58,046 nt of DNA, taken from contig JAPPNF010000067.1 of NCBI GenBank assembly GCA_028818755.1, positions 1 through 58,046 of the forward strand. Reading direction: 5' to 3'. A program made the translations under genes and the position numbers. Origin of the DNA: Deltaproteobacteria bacterium (GTDB taxonomy: Bacteria > Desulfobacterota > Binatia > UBA9968 > JAJDTQ01). Below the pieces are notes generated by a model. The model made no database searches. It was not told the origin of the DNA and saw only the letters and a list, made by a program, of their open reading frames with translations. Below, piece after piece: positions 41,139 through 50,864 of the stretch; position 1 is the stretch's first letter, and the number at the start of each line of letters is the position of its first letter.

Positions 41139-42392
41139 TCAGAAAAGCAGCACCTCCACCTCCTCTCCCTCCTCCATGCCTTCCCGGTTGAGGTCGACGC
41201 GTACCATGCCGTCGGCCTTGACCAGCGTGAAGATGGCGCCGGACTTGCTCGGCAGTGGGGAGGCGTAGAGCGCCCCGCCCCGTCTCTCGAGAGTAACGCG
41301 TACATAGTCCTCGCGGCCGGTTTGCGACGCCACGTTGGTGTCCATGATGGCCCGGACCGCCGCTTGTCGGCCGGCCTCGCCGGTTGGACTTTCTCCCGCC
41401 AGCGCGCGGATCAGCGGCGCCGCGAAGAGGTCGAATATCACCAGCGCGGATACCGGATAGCCGGGCAGGCCCAGCACGGGCTTCCCGGCGGCCCGGGCAT
41501 AGATGGTGGGCTTGCCGGGGCTTACCGAGATCCCGTGGAAGAAGATCCTGGCGTCGGGCAGCGAGCGGATGACCTCCACCGCCATGTCCCGGGTTCCCAT
41601 GGAGCTGCCGCCGGAAAGCAGCACCAGATCACCCCAGTCCAGTCCCTCGGCCAGCGCGCCGCGCAAGTCTCCGGCGTCGTCGGCGACGACGCCGAGGTCG
41701 TTCAGCTCGGCGCCCCACTCGGCGACGAGCCCGGCCAGCGAGTGCTGGTTGATGTTGCGCACCTGTCCGGGGCGCGGCTCGCGGTCCACCGGGACGATCT
41801 CGTCGCCGGTGGATACCAGGGTGACTCGCGGCTTCCGGTAGACCGGCACCGACTCGATGCCGATCCCGGTGAGGGCGCCCAGGTCGTGGGCACGGAGCCG
41901 CCGGCCCCGCGGGAACACCGGATCGCCTCTGCGGATATCGTCGCCGACCTGGATCACGTTGAGCCAGGGCGACGCGGCGCGCTGGATCTCCACCGTGCCG
42001 TCGCCGGTCTCGTCGGTGTACTCCACCATCACCACGGCGTCGCTGCCGGGAGGGAGCATGCCCCCGGTGGAGATGCGCACGGCCTCGCGGGGTCCGATTC
42101 GGCGCGTGACTTCCTCGCCCATCTCCACGGTCCCGGCGAGTTCCAGGTAGGCCGGCAGTCCGGGACTGGCCCCGAATGTGTCCCGCGCCACGACGGCGTA
42201 GCCGTCCATGGCGGCGCGGTTGAAGTGGGGCAGGTCGACCCGGGAATGCAGGTCCTCGGCCAGGACGCGGCTCCGGGCGCGCACCGTGTCCACCACCTCG
42301 GAGTCCACCGCGGACACCTCTCGAAGCAGTTTCAGGGCCTCGTCCGGCGTCACGACCTTGAAGAAGGTTTTGGGTGTGCCGGTCGTGTTCAT
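41139..42392 (-). CDS. moeA: Molybdopterin molybdenumtransferase
   Basis: Inserts molybdate into adenylylated molybdopterin. The 417 residues have the complete MoeA pattern: 'FNRAAMDGYAVVARDTFGAS', 'ISTGGMLPPGSDAVVMVEYT', 'VSTGDEIVPVDREPRPGQVR', 'NINQHSLAG', 'LLSGGSSMGTRDMAVEVI', 'GKPTIYARAAGKPVLGLPGY' and the C-terminal domain ending 'GEEVEVLLF'. It precedes the MoeA-fusion gene on the same strand, separated from it by the MITE-like element. Confidence 0.95.
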   Translation of the reverse strand: MNTTGTPKTFFKVVTPDEALKLLREVSAVDSEVVDTVRARSRVLAEDLHSRVDLPHFNRAAMDGYAVVARDTFGASPGLPAYLELAGTVEMGEEVTRRIGPREAVRISTGGMLPPGSDAVVMVEYTDETGDGTVEIQRAASPWLNVIQVGDDIRRGDPVFPRGRRLRAHDLGALTGIGIESVPVYRKPRVTLVSTGDEIVPVDREPRPGQVRNINQHSLAGLVAEWGAELNDLGVVADDAGDLRGALAEGLDWGDLVLLSGGSSMGTRDMAVEVIRSLPDARIFFHGISVSPGKPTIYARAAGKPVLGLPGYPVSALVIFDLFAAPLIRALAGESPTGEAGRQAAVRAIMDTNVASQTGREDYVRVTLERRGGALYASPLPSKSGAIFTLVKADGMVRVDLNREGMEEGEEVEVLLF

Positions 42393-42434
42393 CTCGACAT
42401 GGTTGGCGGGGCAGGGGCTTCCCCCGCGGTTTCG

Positions 42435-43547
42435 TCAGCGCTGCGCCAGCGGCACGTTGCCGAACTTCTCGCGGATCTCTTCGGCGATGTGCTCCAGCGC
42501 CTTGTCGCGTTGGTCGTAGAGCCGCTTCGGTTTTCTTGGCGGGTGTTTGCCGACGGCGTAGGCGGTCATCAGCGGCACCGCGATGGTGCTGTCCACGTAG
42601 CAGACCACGGAGTCCGGCAGTTGATCGGGATCCACCTTGCCCCAGCTCACGGCTTCCGCGGGCGTGGCCCCGGAAAGGCCGCCGGTGTCCACGCGCGCGT
42701 CGGTGATCTGGATGAAGTAGTCGAAGCCCTTTTCCTCGAGCCCGAGCACTTCCTGGATATGGGGCTCGGTCTGCAGCAGGAAGTTCTTGGGCGAGCCGCC
42801 GCCGAGGATGACCGCGGCGCTGCGGCCGCCGGCGCGCTTGGCCTCCAGCACCAGGGCCGCGGACTCGTTGACGTCGCGCGACACGTCGAAGCGGAGCCCG
42901 TTCCCCTTGAGGGCCAGCGCCGCCACGTTCATGCCTATGGAGCTGTCGCCGGGCGAGGAGGTGTACACGGGTACGCCGCTCCGGTAGGCGGCCGCCAGCA
43001 GCGAGCGCCGTTCCAGGCCGAGGATCTTCTCCCTTTCGTCGAGGTAGCGGCCCACGCGGTAGTGCATCTCCGCCGTCCCCATCTCCTTCTGGAACTCGGG
43101 GGCCTTCAGGATCTCGCGAAAGAAGTCGTCGGTGGAGATCAGCACGTCGTAGTCGAAGAAAATGTCGTAGATGCGCACCACGCCCTGTTCCCGCAGGTCC
43201 ACGTCGTCGGCGTCGAAGGCGCCCCGGTGCATGGTGAGGCCGATGGCGAAGTGGGTGTCGTGGTAGAGGTTGGCGCCGGTGCTGACGATCCAGTCCACGA
43301 AGCCGTTCTCGATGAGGGGAATGAACGCGGTCATGCCGAGACCCGCGGGAGTGAGCGCCCCGGTGATGCTCAGTCCCACGGTGACATCATCGGCGAGAAT
43401 CTTTTCGGTGAACAACTGGCACGCCTCGCGCAGCCGTCCGCTGTTGTAGGAGACGAAGTTGTCGTCGATGAGGTCGACGATGGTGGTCGCGCCGTCGATG
43501 GGCCTGGGGTCGATCTTCCGGCCGGACAGGAGTGAAGGCTTGCTCAT
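42435..43547 (-). CDS. Deoxyhypusine synthase-like protein
   Basis: A 370-residue member of the deoxyhypusine/homospermidine synthase family. In eukaryotes and archaea the enzyme moves an aminobutyl group from spermidine to a lysine of eIF5A. Bacteria have no eIF5A, so the role here must differ, for example polyamine synthesis. Conserved parts are '[18 protein letters not shown]', '[19 protein letters not shown]', '[20 protein letters not shown]', 'DVSRDVNES', '[11 protein letters not shown]' and '[14 protein letters not shown]', in which the lysine matches the catalytic lysine of the human enzyme. It starts 42 bases upstream of nothing else on its strand but moeA. Confidence 0.9.
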   Translation of the reverse strand: MSKPSLLSGRKIDPRPIDGATTIVDLIDDNFVSYNSGRLREACQLFTEKILADDVTVGLSITGALTPAGLGMTAFIPLIENGFVDWIVSTGANLYHDTHFAIGLTMHRGAFDADDVDLREQGVVRIYDIFFDYDVLISTDDFFREILKAPEFQKEMGTAEMHYRVGRYLDEREKILGLERRSLLAAAYRSGVPVYTSSPGDSSIGMNVAALALKGNGLRFDVSRDVNESAALVLEAKRAGGRSAAVILGGGSPKNFLLQTEPHIQEVLGLEEKGFDYFIQITDARVDTGGLSGATPAEAVSWGKVDPDQLPDSVVCYVDSTIAVPLMTAYAVGKHPPRKPKRLYDQRDKALEHIAEEIREKFGNVPLAQR

Positions 43548-43601
43548 GTTCGTGTGGGTGAGGGGTCGCCGTGGGCGCGCGCAAGGTTCCCCGGAGTCGT
43601 C

Positions 43602-44351
43602 TCAGAGTCCTCCGGACCGTGCCGCCTCCAGCTTCCGCTGCCGGACTTGCAGATATGCGTTTCGCACCGCGCCGTAGGGGTCGATGCTGAGCTTGAGCGC
43701 ATCGTAGGTCTTCATGTTCAGGGCGCGGTTGTTGACCGTGTCGGCGACCGTGATGGACAGCGGTACATAGTAGGGGGTGAAGTAGCTCAAGGGATTCATG
43801 AACGAGTCCGCCACCCTGCCGAGCCCGTCCCTGACGGTGGTCGGCGGCAACAGCGGCAGTACCAGATAGGCCCCGTGGCTGATTCCGTAGAGGCCGAGGG
43901 TAATGCCCATGTCCTGGTCGCTGGGCTCCAGCCCCAGCTTCCGGGCCATGTCGAAGATCCCGACGATGCCGACGGTGCTGTTGATGATGAAACGGGCGAC
44001 CTCGCGGCTGGCCGCGACGGGTCTCGCCTGGAGAAGGTTGTTGACCGCCTTCTTGGCTACGCCCAGGTTGTTGGCGGCATTGCGTATACCCGTCTGCGCC
44101 GGCAGAGGGACCACCGCCGCATAGGTCTTGGCCACGGGTTCCAGCACGAAGTGGTCGAAGGCGCTGTTGAACGCGAAGATGTCGTCGTTGATCCGCTCCA
44201 GGGGGTCGTAGTGCTGGTCCCTCGTCGTCGGTTCCCCCACCGAGGTGTCTTGACCGTCAGTCCCCTCACCAGGCTTGACCTGGGAATGGGCCCATGGGGA
44301 CAGGCTCAGGTGGAGCAGCAAGACAAACAGCGGTAGACGCGGGAATCGCAT
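43602..44351 (-). CDS. mlaA: MlaA/VacJ family outer-membrane phospholipid-asymmetry protein
   Basis: A 249-residue protein with a signal peptide (cleavage near 'PWAHSQVK') but no lipobox cysteine, unlike the E. coli lipoprotein. The MlaA domain is clear: 'YDPLERINDDIFAFNSAFD', 'VLEPVAKTYAAVVP', 'GIRNAANNLGVAKKAVNNLL', 'RFIINSTVGIVGIFDMARKL' and 'DQDMGITLGLYGISHGAYLV'. It removes misplaced phospholipids from the outer leaflet, working with MlaBCDEF encoded elsewhere. Divergent from coaBC across a 115-base gap. Confidence 0.93.
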   Translation of the reverse strand: MRFPRLPLFVLLLHLSLSPWAHSQVKPGEGTDGQDTSVGEPTTRDQHYDPLERINDDIFAFNSAFDHFVLEPVAKTYAAVVPLPAQTGIRNAANNLGVAKKAVNNLLQARPVAASREVARFIINSTVGIVGIFDMARKLGLEPSDQDMGITLGLYGISHGAYLVLPLLPPTTVRDGLGRVADSFMNPLSYFTPYYVPLSITVADTVNNRALNMKTYDALKLSIDPYGAVRNAYLQVRQRKLEAARSGGL

Positions 44352-44466
44352 GAGTGTCGAGGGCGAATAACACTACGTTCCTTTGAAATCAAGAGTTTGA
44401 AAACGCTCCGGCGATGGGATACCTTGACTTGGCGATCAGTCTGCAAGGCGTCGGGAGAGCGGGTCC

Positions 44467-45675
44467 GTGGAAAAGCCGAACGTTGTCCTGGGAGTGACCG
44501 GGGGAATCGCCTGCTACAAGGCCTTGGAGTTGGTGCGTCTCCTGGTGCAGGATTCGTGCAGCGTCCGGGTGGTGATGACCCGGGAAGCCACCGAGTTCGT
44601 CGCTCCGCTGAGCTTTCAGACCCTTTCGGGCGCGCCGGTCGGCACCGATCTGTTCAGCCTGACCCAGGAATCGGAGATCGGCCACATCAACCTCGCGGAC
44701 AGCGCCGACGTGCTGGTGATCGCGCCCGCCACGGCCAATGTCATCGCCAAGCTGGCCGCGGGCATCGCCGACGACCTCCTCACCACCGTCGTGCTGGCCA
44801 CGCAGGCGCCTTTGCTGGTGGTGCCCTCCATGAACGTGCACATGCTGGCCCATCCCATGGTGCAGGCGAACATCGCGAAGCTGAGGAGCGCCGGCTATCA
44901 CGTCATGGAAGCGGTGGCCGGCTATCTGGCCTGCGGCTACGAGGGCAAGGGACGGCTTCCGGAGCCGCCCGCCATCGCCGAGGAGATCCGCCGGCTGCTC
45001 AGGCCCAAGGACCTGAGCGGCGAGAAGATCGTCGTCACCGCCGGCCCGAGCCGCGAGGCCCTGGACCCGGTGCGTTACATATCCAACCGATCATCGGGGA
45101 AGATGGGCTACGCCCTTGCGAGGGCCGCCGCCCGGCGCGGCGCCAAGGTCACCCTGGTGAGCGGTCCGACGGCCCTGGCCGCTCCCGAAGGCGTCACCAC
45201 GGTGCCGGTGGTCACGGCCGAGGAGATGCGCGCCGCGGTGCTGGCGGAGTTCGACTCGGCCACGGCGGTGCTGATGGCGGCCGCGGTGGCCGACTACCGG
45301 CCGCGTTCCACTGCCGGCAGGAAGATGAAGCGGGGCGACGGCAACCGCCGCGTCGAGTTCGTCCCCAACCCGGACATCGTGGCGGAGCTGACCGCCCGGA
45401 GAGGGCGGCAGGTGGTGGTGGGGTTCGCCGCGGAAACCGAGTCGCTGGTGGAGAATGCCCGGCAGAAGCTGCACCGCAAGAACCTCGATCTGGTGGTGGC
45501 CAACGACGTCACCCAGGAGGGCAGCGGCTTCGACGTCGACACCAACGCCGTCACCCTGCTGGACAGGGACGGCACGGTGACGCCGCTGCCGGTGATGAGC
45601 AAGGACGCCGTGGCCGACCGCATCTGCGACTGGCTCCTCCAGCACAGGGAGCATTCCCACCGCCGCGGCGCCTGA
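44467..45675 (+). CDS. coaBC: Bifunctional phosphopantothenoylcysteine decarboxylase/phosphopantothenate-cysteine ligase
   Basis: Two steps of coenzyme A synthesis in one 402-residue chain. The N-terminal CoaC flavoprotein part has 'VVLGVTGGIACYKALELVRL', the catalytic histidine in 'GHINLADSADVLVIAPATAN', 'PSMNVHML' and the cysteine in 'LACGYEGKGRLPEP'. The CoaB part has 'VVTAGPSREALDPVRYISNR', 'SSGKMGYALARAA' and 'MAAAVADYRP'. A GTG start at 44467 gives the family N-terminus. It opens the housekeeping run. Confidence 0.96.
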   Translation: MEKPNVVLGVTGGIACYKALELVRLLVQDSCSVRVVMTREATEFVAPLSFQTLSGAPVGTDLFSLTQESEIGHINLADSADVLVIAPATANVIAKLAAGIADDLLTTVVLATQAPLLVVPSMNVHMLAHPMVQANIAKLRSAGYHVMEAVAGYLACGYEGKGRLPEPPAIAEEIRRLLRPKDLSGEKIVVTAGPSREALDPVRYISNRSSGKMGYALARAAARRGAKVTLVSGPTALAAPEGVTTVPVVTAEEMRAAVLAEFDSATAVLMAAAVADYRPRSTAGRKMKRGDGNRRVEFVPNPDIVAELTARRGRQVVVGFAAETESLVENARQKLHRKNLDLVVANDVTQEGSGFDVDTNAVTLLDRDGTVTPLPVMSKDAVADRICDWLLQHREHSHRRGA

Positions 45676-45739
45676 CGCGCGTTGCCATGCCCCCCGTATT
45701 GTCGTAAACAGAAACTAGCGGCCTTTGGGCGCTACCGGT

Positions 45740-46486
45740 ATGGAAACGCTTGAGTTACGGCAACATTTGGCGGTTGCGGCAACCTCTCTCCGGAGTTGCC
45801 TGGAGCAGTACCGGGCCGCGGGGATTCAAGTGCTGCCTGCGTCCGCCACCGCCGACGCCTCGGACACCGCAGTCGCCGCGGGCAACGATGAGACCGGGCC
45901 GGCCGCGGACCTCGGGCAGCTCCGGCAGATCCTGGGGGACTGCCGTCGCTGCAAGCTGTCGCACGGACGTACCCATCTCGTCTTCGGAGTGGGCAACCCG
46001 CACGCCGACGTGATGTTCGTGGGAGAGGGGCCGGGAAGAGACGAGGACCTCCAGGGAGAGCCTTTCGTGGGACGCGCCGGACAGTTGCTGACGGACATCA
46101 TCACCAAGGGAATGAAGCTGCGGCGCGAGGAGGTCTACATCGCCAACGTGGTCAAATGCCGCCCGCCGCGGAACCGCGATCCGGAGCCCGACGAGGTCGC
46201 GTCGTGCGAGCCCTTCCTCATCCGCCAGATCGAGCTGGTGAAACCGAGGGTGATCATCGCCTTGGGCAAGTTCGCGGCGCAGACCCTGGTGCGGTCGGCG
46301 GCGCCCATTTCCCGGCTGCGCGGACAATGGCACGACTACCACGGCATTCGCCTGATGCCGACCTTTCATCCGGCGTACCTGCTGCGCAATCCGGGCGACA
46401 AGAGGCTGGTATGGGAAGACATCAAGAGCGTCCTGCGGGAGCTACAGGACGCTAAGGACACTACACTCGGGACGGCGGTCACTTAG
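45740..46486 (+). CDS. Uracil-DNA glycosylase, family 4 (iron-sulfur)
   Basis: Excises uracil from DNA. The 248 residues carry an N-terminal extension of about 65 residues, then the catalytic core: 'RRCKLSHGRTHLVFGVG' with two cluster cysteines (CRRC), 'MFVGEGPGRDEDLQGEPFVG' (motif 1), 'IANVVKCRPPRNRDPEPDE' with the third cysteine and 'ASCEPFLIRQ' with the fourth, and 'MPTFHPAYLLRNPGDK' (motif 3). The four cysteines bind a [4Fe-4S] cluster. ATG at 45740 is chosen over TTG at 45725. Confidence 0.94.
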   Translation: METLELRQHLAVAATSLRSCLEQYRAAGIQVLPASATADASDTAVAAGNDETGPAADLGQLRQILGDCRRCKLSHGRTHLVFGVGNPHADVMFVGEGPGRDEDLQGEPFVGRAGQLLTDIITKGMKLRREEVYIANVVKCRPPRNRDPEPDEVASCEPFLIRQIELVKPRVIIALGKFAAQTLVRSAAPISRLRGQWHDYHGIRLMPTFHPAYLLRNPGDKRLVWEDIKSVLRELQDAKDTTLGTAVT

Positions 46487-46489
46487 ACG

Positions 46490-47812
46490 ATGCTTAGAAG
46501 GCTGAGATCGGGCGTGTGGTGGGCGTTGCTGTTCGCGGGCATTGCTTGGCTCGCCGTGAGTTCCGGGGGCGCCGCCCGCGAGTCCGGCGCCGGCTCCCAC
46601 GTCAACCTCATCGTCATCGACGGCGGCATCAACCCGGCGGTCAACGACTACATCCGCGAGAGCATCCAGCGGGCGCACGCGGGCAACGCCCGTGCCCTGA
46701 TCATCCAGCTCGACACGCCGGGCGGGCTGCTGTCCTCCACCCGCTCCATCGTCAAGGAGATGCTGAGCGCGCCGCTGCCCGTCATCGTGTACGTGGCGCC
46801 GAGCGGCGCCGGCGCGGGCTCGGCCGGCGTGTTCATCACGATGGCGGCGAACATCGCGGCCATGGCCCCGGGAACCAACATCGGCGCCGCCCATCCGGTG
46901 GCCGGCAGCGGTCAGGAAGTCAAGGGGGTGATGGGCGAGAAGATCGAGAACTTCACGGCCTCGTTCAGCGAGACCATCGCCCAACGGCGCGGCCGCAACA
47001 CCGAGTTCGCCATTCAGGCGGTGCGCCGGAGCATTTCCATCACCGACCAGGAGGCTCTGGACAAGCGCGTCATCGACCTGATCGCGCTGGACGTGAGTGA
47101 CCTGCTCAAGCAGGCCAGCGGGCGCGAGGTGGACGTGGCCGGCGTCAAGCGCACTGTCGACTTCAACGGCGTGACCGTGCTGCGCTTCGAGATGGGGCTG
47201 AAGCAGAAGATCCTCAACATCCTGGCGCACCCCAACGTCGCGTACCTGCTGATGATGGCGGGCATCCTGGGGCTCTACATGGAATTCTCCAACCCCGGCG
47301 CCCTCTTTCCGGGCATTGCCGGCGGCATCGCCCTGTTGCTGGCGCTGGCCTCCTTCCAGGTCCTGCCCATCAACTACGCCGGTCTGCTGCTCATCGGGCT
47401 CGGGCTATGCCTGTTGGTGGCCGAGGCGTTCCTGCCGAGCTTCGGGCTGCTCGGCATCAGCGGCGTGATCTCACTCGGGCTGGGCTCGCTGCTGCTGTTC
47501 GACGTGGAAGGGTCGGACCTGTCGGTGGACCCGTCCATCATCCTGGCAGCGGTGGGGACCCTGAGCGCGTGCGTGCTGGTGGTCACCATATTGGTGGTCA
47601 AGTCGCAGCGACGGAAGGCGACCCTGGGATTCGAGGGCCTCATCGGCGAGTTCGGCGAGGTACGGGAGCGTCTGGACCTCAAGGGCAAGGTGTTCGTCCA
47701 CGGCGAGGTTTGGAACGCCGAGGGGTCGGAGCGGCTCCAGCCGGGCGACAGGATCGAGGTCGTCGGACACGACGGGATGATACTCAAGGTTAGACGCGTT
47801 GCGGAGAGTTGA
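46490..47812 (+). CDS. NfeD-family membrane serine protease
   Basis: A 440-residue long-form NfeD. After a signal peptide comes a ClpP/crotonase-like protease domain with the nucleophile serine in 'SGAGAGSAGVFITMAAN' and 'IQLDTPGGLL'. Four to five membrane helices follow (about residues 235-370), and the C-terminus is an OB-fold NfeD domain ('GLIGEFGEVRERLDLKGKVF', 'GDRIEVVGHDG'). It precedes an SPFH gene by 48 bases. This pair is one of the most conserved two-gene associations in bacteria, and the partner is usually the protease substrate or scaffold. Confidence 0.93.
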   Translation: MLRRLRSGVWWALLFAGIAWLAVSSGGAARESGAGSHVNLIVIDGGINPAVNDYIRESIQRAHAGNARALIIQLDTPGGLLSSTRSIVKEMLSAPLPVIVYVAPSGAGAGSAGVFITMAANIAAMAPGTNIGAAHPVAGSGQEVKGVMGEKIENFTASFSETIAQRRGRNTEFAIQAVRRSISITDQEALDKRVIDLIALDVSDLLKQASGREVDVAGVKRTVDFNGVTVLRFEMGLKQKILNILAHPNVAYLLMMAGILGLYMEFSNPGALFPGIAGGIALLLALASFQVLPINYAGLLLIGLGLCLLVAEAFLPSFGLLGISGVISLGLGSLLLFDVEGSDLSVDPSIILAAVGTLSACVLVVTILVVKSQRRKATLGFEGLIGEFGEVRERLDLKGKVFVHGEVWNAEGSERLQPGDRIEVVGHDGMILKVRRVAES

Positions 47813-47860
47813 CGGGAGGCGCAGGCGCCACGTTCAGCCTTTCCCGCGCAGGAGAAACGC

Positions 47861-48628
47861 ATGCTCGAAATCGGACCCATTGCCATCGTGCTGATCATCG
47901 TCCTCGGGTTGGCCGTCAGCGGCATCAAGATCCTCAAGGAATACGAACGCGGCGTCATCTTTCGCCTCGGCCGCATGGTGAACGCCCGCGGCCCGGGGCT
48001 CATCTACGTGATCCCCTTCATCGAGAAGATGGAGCGGATCGAGCTCAGGACCGTCACCATGGACGTTCCCTCCCAGGACGTCATCACCCGGGACAACGTG
48101 TCGGTGAAGGTGAACGCGGTGCTCTATTTCCGGGTCCTCGATCCCAACCGGGCCGTCCGGGAGGTCGCCAACTACCTCTTCGCCACCTCACAGCTGGCCC
48201 AGGTGACGCTGAGAAGCATCTGCGGACAGGCGGAGCTGGACCAGCTCCTGTCGGAGCGGGAGCGTATCAACGCCGACCTCCAGAGAATCCTCGACGAGCA
48301 GACCGATCCCTGGGGGATCAAGGTCGTGCTGACCGAGATGAAGCACATCGATCTCCCCGAGGAGATGCAGCGCGCCATGGCCCGGCAGGCCGAGGCCGAG
48401 CGCGAGCGGCGCGCCAAGATCATCCTGGCCGACGGCGAATTCCAGGCCTCCCAGAAACTCCAGGAGGCCGCCACGGTCATCGCCAAGGAGCCCATGGCCA
48501 TGCAGCTCCGCTTCCTGCAGAGTCTGCAGGAAGTGGCCGGCGACAAGAACTCCACGATGGTCTTCCCCGTGCCGGTGGACCTGCTGACGCCGTTCCTCAA
48601 GAAGGCGACCGAAGAGGACGCGACATAG
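47861..48628 (+). CDS. SPFH/stomatin-like (slipin) membrane protein
   Basis: A 255-residue slipin. An N-terminal hairpin membrane segment ('[19 protein letters not shown]') is followed by the SPFH domain: '[20 protein letters not shown]', '[20 protein letters not shown]', '[20 protein letters not shown]' and '[20 protein letters not shown]', then a coiled-coil rich in Ala/Glu ('[20 protein letters not shown]'). It forms oligomers at the membrane. Linked to the NfeD protease gene upstream. Confidence 0.94.
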   Translation: MLEIGPIAIVLIIVLGLAVSGIKILKEYERGVIFRLGRMVNARGPGLIYVIPFIEKMERIELRTVTMDVPSQDVITRDNVSVKVNAVLYFRVLDPNRAVREVANYLFATSQLAQVTLRSICGQAELDQLLSERERINADLQRILDEQTDPWGIKVVLTEMKHIDLPEEMQRAMARQAEAERERRAKIILADGEFQASQKLQEAATVIAKEPMAMQLRFLQSLQEVAGDKNSTMVFPVPVDLLTPFLKKATEEDAT

Positions 48629-48657
48629 CAAGACTCGCATAGGTCCGAACACGCGTC

Positions 48658-49695
48658 ATGCTGCTGGAAGAACTGGCCTACGATCTTCCTGAAGCGCTGA
48701 TCTCGGCCTACCCGGCGGCAGACCGCGTGTCGGCCCGCCTCATGGTGGTGGAGCGGGCGACGGGGACCATCACGCATTCCACCTTCGCCTCGCTGGGCGA
48801 ATTCCTCTGGCCCGGCGACCTGCTGGTGCTCAACGACTCCAGGGTGATCCCGGCCCGGCTCGAAGGTCGAAAGGAAAGCGGCGGCAGGGCGGAGGTGCTC
48901 CTGGTGGAGCCCTTCGACCTGGAACAGGGGCTCTGGCTCGCGCTGGTGGATGCCTCCAAGAAGCCGCGGGTGGGCGGCCGCATCGAGTTCTCGATGGGAG
49001 TCGCGGCGACGGTGCTGGGAGATCTCGGCGCGGGACGTTACGGCCTGAGGTTCGAGCCTCCCGGGCGTTTCCGGGAAGTGCTCGACCAGCTCGGGACCGC
49101 GCCGCTGCCCCACTACATCCAGCGGGTGCGCGGCGTGGAGGAAAGCGACCGGGACAGCTACCAGACGGTCTATGCTGCCACGCCCGGTTCGGTGGCGGCG
49201 CCCACCGCCGGCCTCCACTTCACCCGTGAGCTGCTGGACGAGTTGGCCGCGGGCGGCGTGGACAGCGTTTACGTGACGCTGCACGTGGGTCTCGGGACCT
49301 TCCGTCCCGTGCGCGAGGCGGTGGTGGAGAACCATCGCATGGACGGCGAGTGGTATACTCTGACCGCGGCCGCGGCCGAACGGATCCGCAGGGCGCGGGC
49401 GGCCGGCAGACGCGTTGTGGCCGTCGGCTCCACCACCACGCGCACGCTGGAGAGCATCGTCCGGCGGAAGGGCAGGGTGGTGGCCGACTCCGGCATCACG
49501 CGCTTGTTCATCACCGGCGGCTACCGCTTCGGCGGCATCGACGCCCTCATCACCAACTTTCATCTGCCGCGCTCCACCCCGCTGGCCATGGTGGCGGCGC
49601 TGGCCGGCCTCGACCTGGTCCGCCGCGCCTACGCCGAGGCCATCGACAAGGGCTACCGGTTCTACAGCTACGGCGACGCCATGCTGATCCTCTAG
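48658..49695 (+). CDS. queA: S-adenosylmethionine:tRNA ribosyltransferase-isomerase
   Basis: Transfers and isomerises the ribosyl group of SAM to 7-aminomethyl-7-deazaguanine in tRNA to form epoxyqueuosine. The 345-residue length is standard. Signatures: 'YDLPEALISAYPAADRVSAR', 'LLVLNDSRVIPARLEGRK', 'LPHYIQRVRGVEESDRDSYQ', 'GSVAAPTAGLHFTRELLDEL', 'LHVGLGTFRPVREAVVENHR' and 'TNFHLPRSTPLAMVAALAG'. It precedes tgt with a 41-base gap, the usual queuosine pairing. Confidence 0.97.
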   Translation: MLLEELAYDLPEALISAYPAADRVSARLMVVERATGTITHSTFASLGEFLWPGDLLVLNDSRVIPARLEGRKESGGRAEVLLVEPFDLEQGLWLALVDASKKPRVGGRIEFSMGVAATVLGDLGAGRYGLRFEPPGRFREVLDQLGTAPLPHYIQRVRGVEESDRDSYQTVYAATPGSVAAPTAGLHFTRELLDELAAGGVDSVYVTLHVGLGTFRPVREAVVENHRMDGEWYTLTAAAAERIRRARAAGRRVVAVGSTTTRTLESIVRRKGRVVADSGITRLFITGGYRFGGIDALITNFHLPRSTPLAMVAALAGLDLVRRAYAEAIDKGYRFYSYGDAMLIL

Positions 49696-49736
49696 CAACG
49701 CCTCAAAAGCGGCGTCCTCGACCATCCTTCACCCAC

Positions 49737-50864
49737 ATGAAGTTCACGGTTACCGACAACGACCCGGATAGCCGGGCGAGGACCGGCCTGCTGGAGACGG
49801 CCCACGGCGTGGTGGACACGCCGGCGTTCATGCCGGTGGGGACCCGCGGCGCGGTCAAGGCGCTCTCGCCCCGGGACCTTGTCGAGGTGTCCAGCCAGAT
49901 CATTCTCTGCAACACCTATCACCTGTACATCCGGCCGGGAGAGGACGTCATCCGCGACCTCGGCGGCCTCCACTCGTTCATGGGCTGGCAGGGGCCGATC
50001 CTCACGGACAGCGGCGGCTACCAGGTGCTGAGCCTCGCCGCCATGCGCAGGATCACCGAGGAGGGGGTGTCGTTCCGGTCCCATCTCGACGGCTCGTCGC
50101 ACTTCCTCAGCCCCGAGAAGGTGGTGGCCGTCCAGCAGGCGCTGGGCGTGGACGTGGCCATGGTGCTGGACGAGTGCATCCCGTACCCGGCAAGCCGCGA
50201 GTACGTCAGAAAATCCACGGAACGCACCATCCGCTGGGCTCAACGGTCGCTCGAGGCGCCCCGGAACCGTGACTGCGCGCTCTTCGGGATCGTCCAGGGC
50301 GGGGTCTTCAAGGACCTCCGGGAGGACTGCGCCGGCCGGCTGGGTGAGCTTCCCTTCGATGGATTCGCCGCCGGAGGACTGGGCATCGGCGAGGGGCCGG
50401 AGTTGCTGGCGGAGATCGGCAGCCTCACCGCCCGCTCGCTGCCGGACGACCGTCCGCGCTACCTCATGGGCCTCGGAAAGCCCCAAGACTTGATTCATGG
50501 GGTGCGCTCCGGCTATGATCTGTTTGATTGCGTTCTGCCGACGAGGAATGCCAGGAACGGTACGTTATACACTGCCACCGGGAAGCTCAGCATCAAGAAC
50601 GCGGCCTTTGCCAGGGACCCGCGTCCCGTGGAGGAAGGCTGCCCATGCTACGGTTGCCGGCATTTTTCGCGTGCCTATCTTCGCCACCTCTACACGGCCG
50701 GCGAGATCCTAGCGGCCTACCTGAACACGCTGCACAACGTCTGCTACTATCAGCGGTTGATGGCGGAACTGCGAAGGGCCATTCGGGATCGGTCGAGCCT
50801 GGAGAGCGTCGCCGGCGGGGTATGGAACGCCGCTGAAGTTCGGAGGAAACCATGTGGGACGTAG
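49737..50864 (+). CDS. tgt: Queuine tRNA-ribosyltransferase
   Basis: Exchanges guanine-34 for preQ1 in GU(N) tRNAs. The 375 residues include 'NTYHLYIRPGEDVIRDLGG' and 'LTDSGGYQVLSL' (general acid/base aspartate), 'VQGGVFKDLRED', 'GGLGIGEGPE', 'FDCVLPTRNARNGTLYT' (nucleophilic aspartate) and the zinc site 'CPCYGCRHFSRAYLRHL' (three cysteines and a histidine). The ATG at 49737 gives a family-typical start 'MKFTVTDNDPDSRARTG'. Its 3' end overlaps yajC by 13 bases. Confidence 0.97.
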   Translation: MKFTVTDNDPDSRARTGLLETAHGVVDTPAFMPVGTRGAVKALSPRDLVEVSSQIILCNTYHLYIRPGEDVIRDLGGLHSFMGWQGPILTDSGGYQVLSLAAMRRITEEGVSFRSHLDGSSHFLSPEKVVAVQQALGVDVAMVLDECIPYPASREYVRKSTERTIRWAQRSLEAPRNRDCALFGIVQGGVFKDLREDCAGRLGELPFDGFAAGGLGIGEGPELLAEIGSLTARSLPDDRPRYLMGLGKPQDLIHGVRSGYDLFDCVLPTRNARNGTLYTATGKLSIKNAAFARDPRPVEEGCPCYGCRHFSRAYLRHLYTAGEILAAYLNTLHNVCYYQRLMAELRRAIRDRSSLESVAGGVWNAAEVRRKPCGT

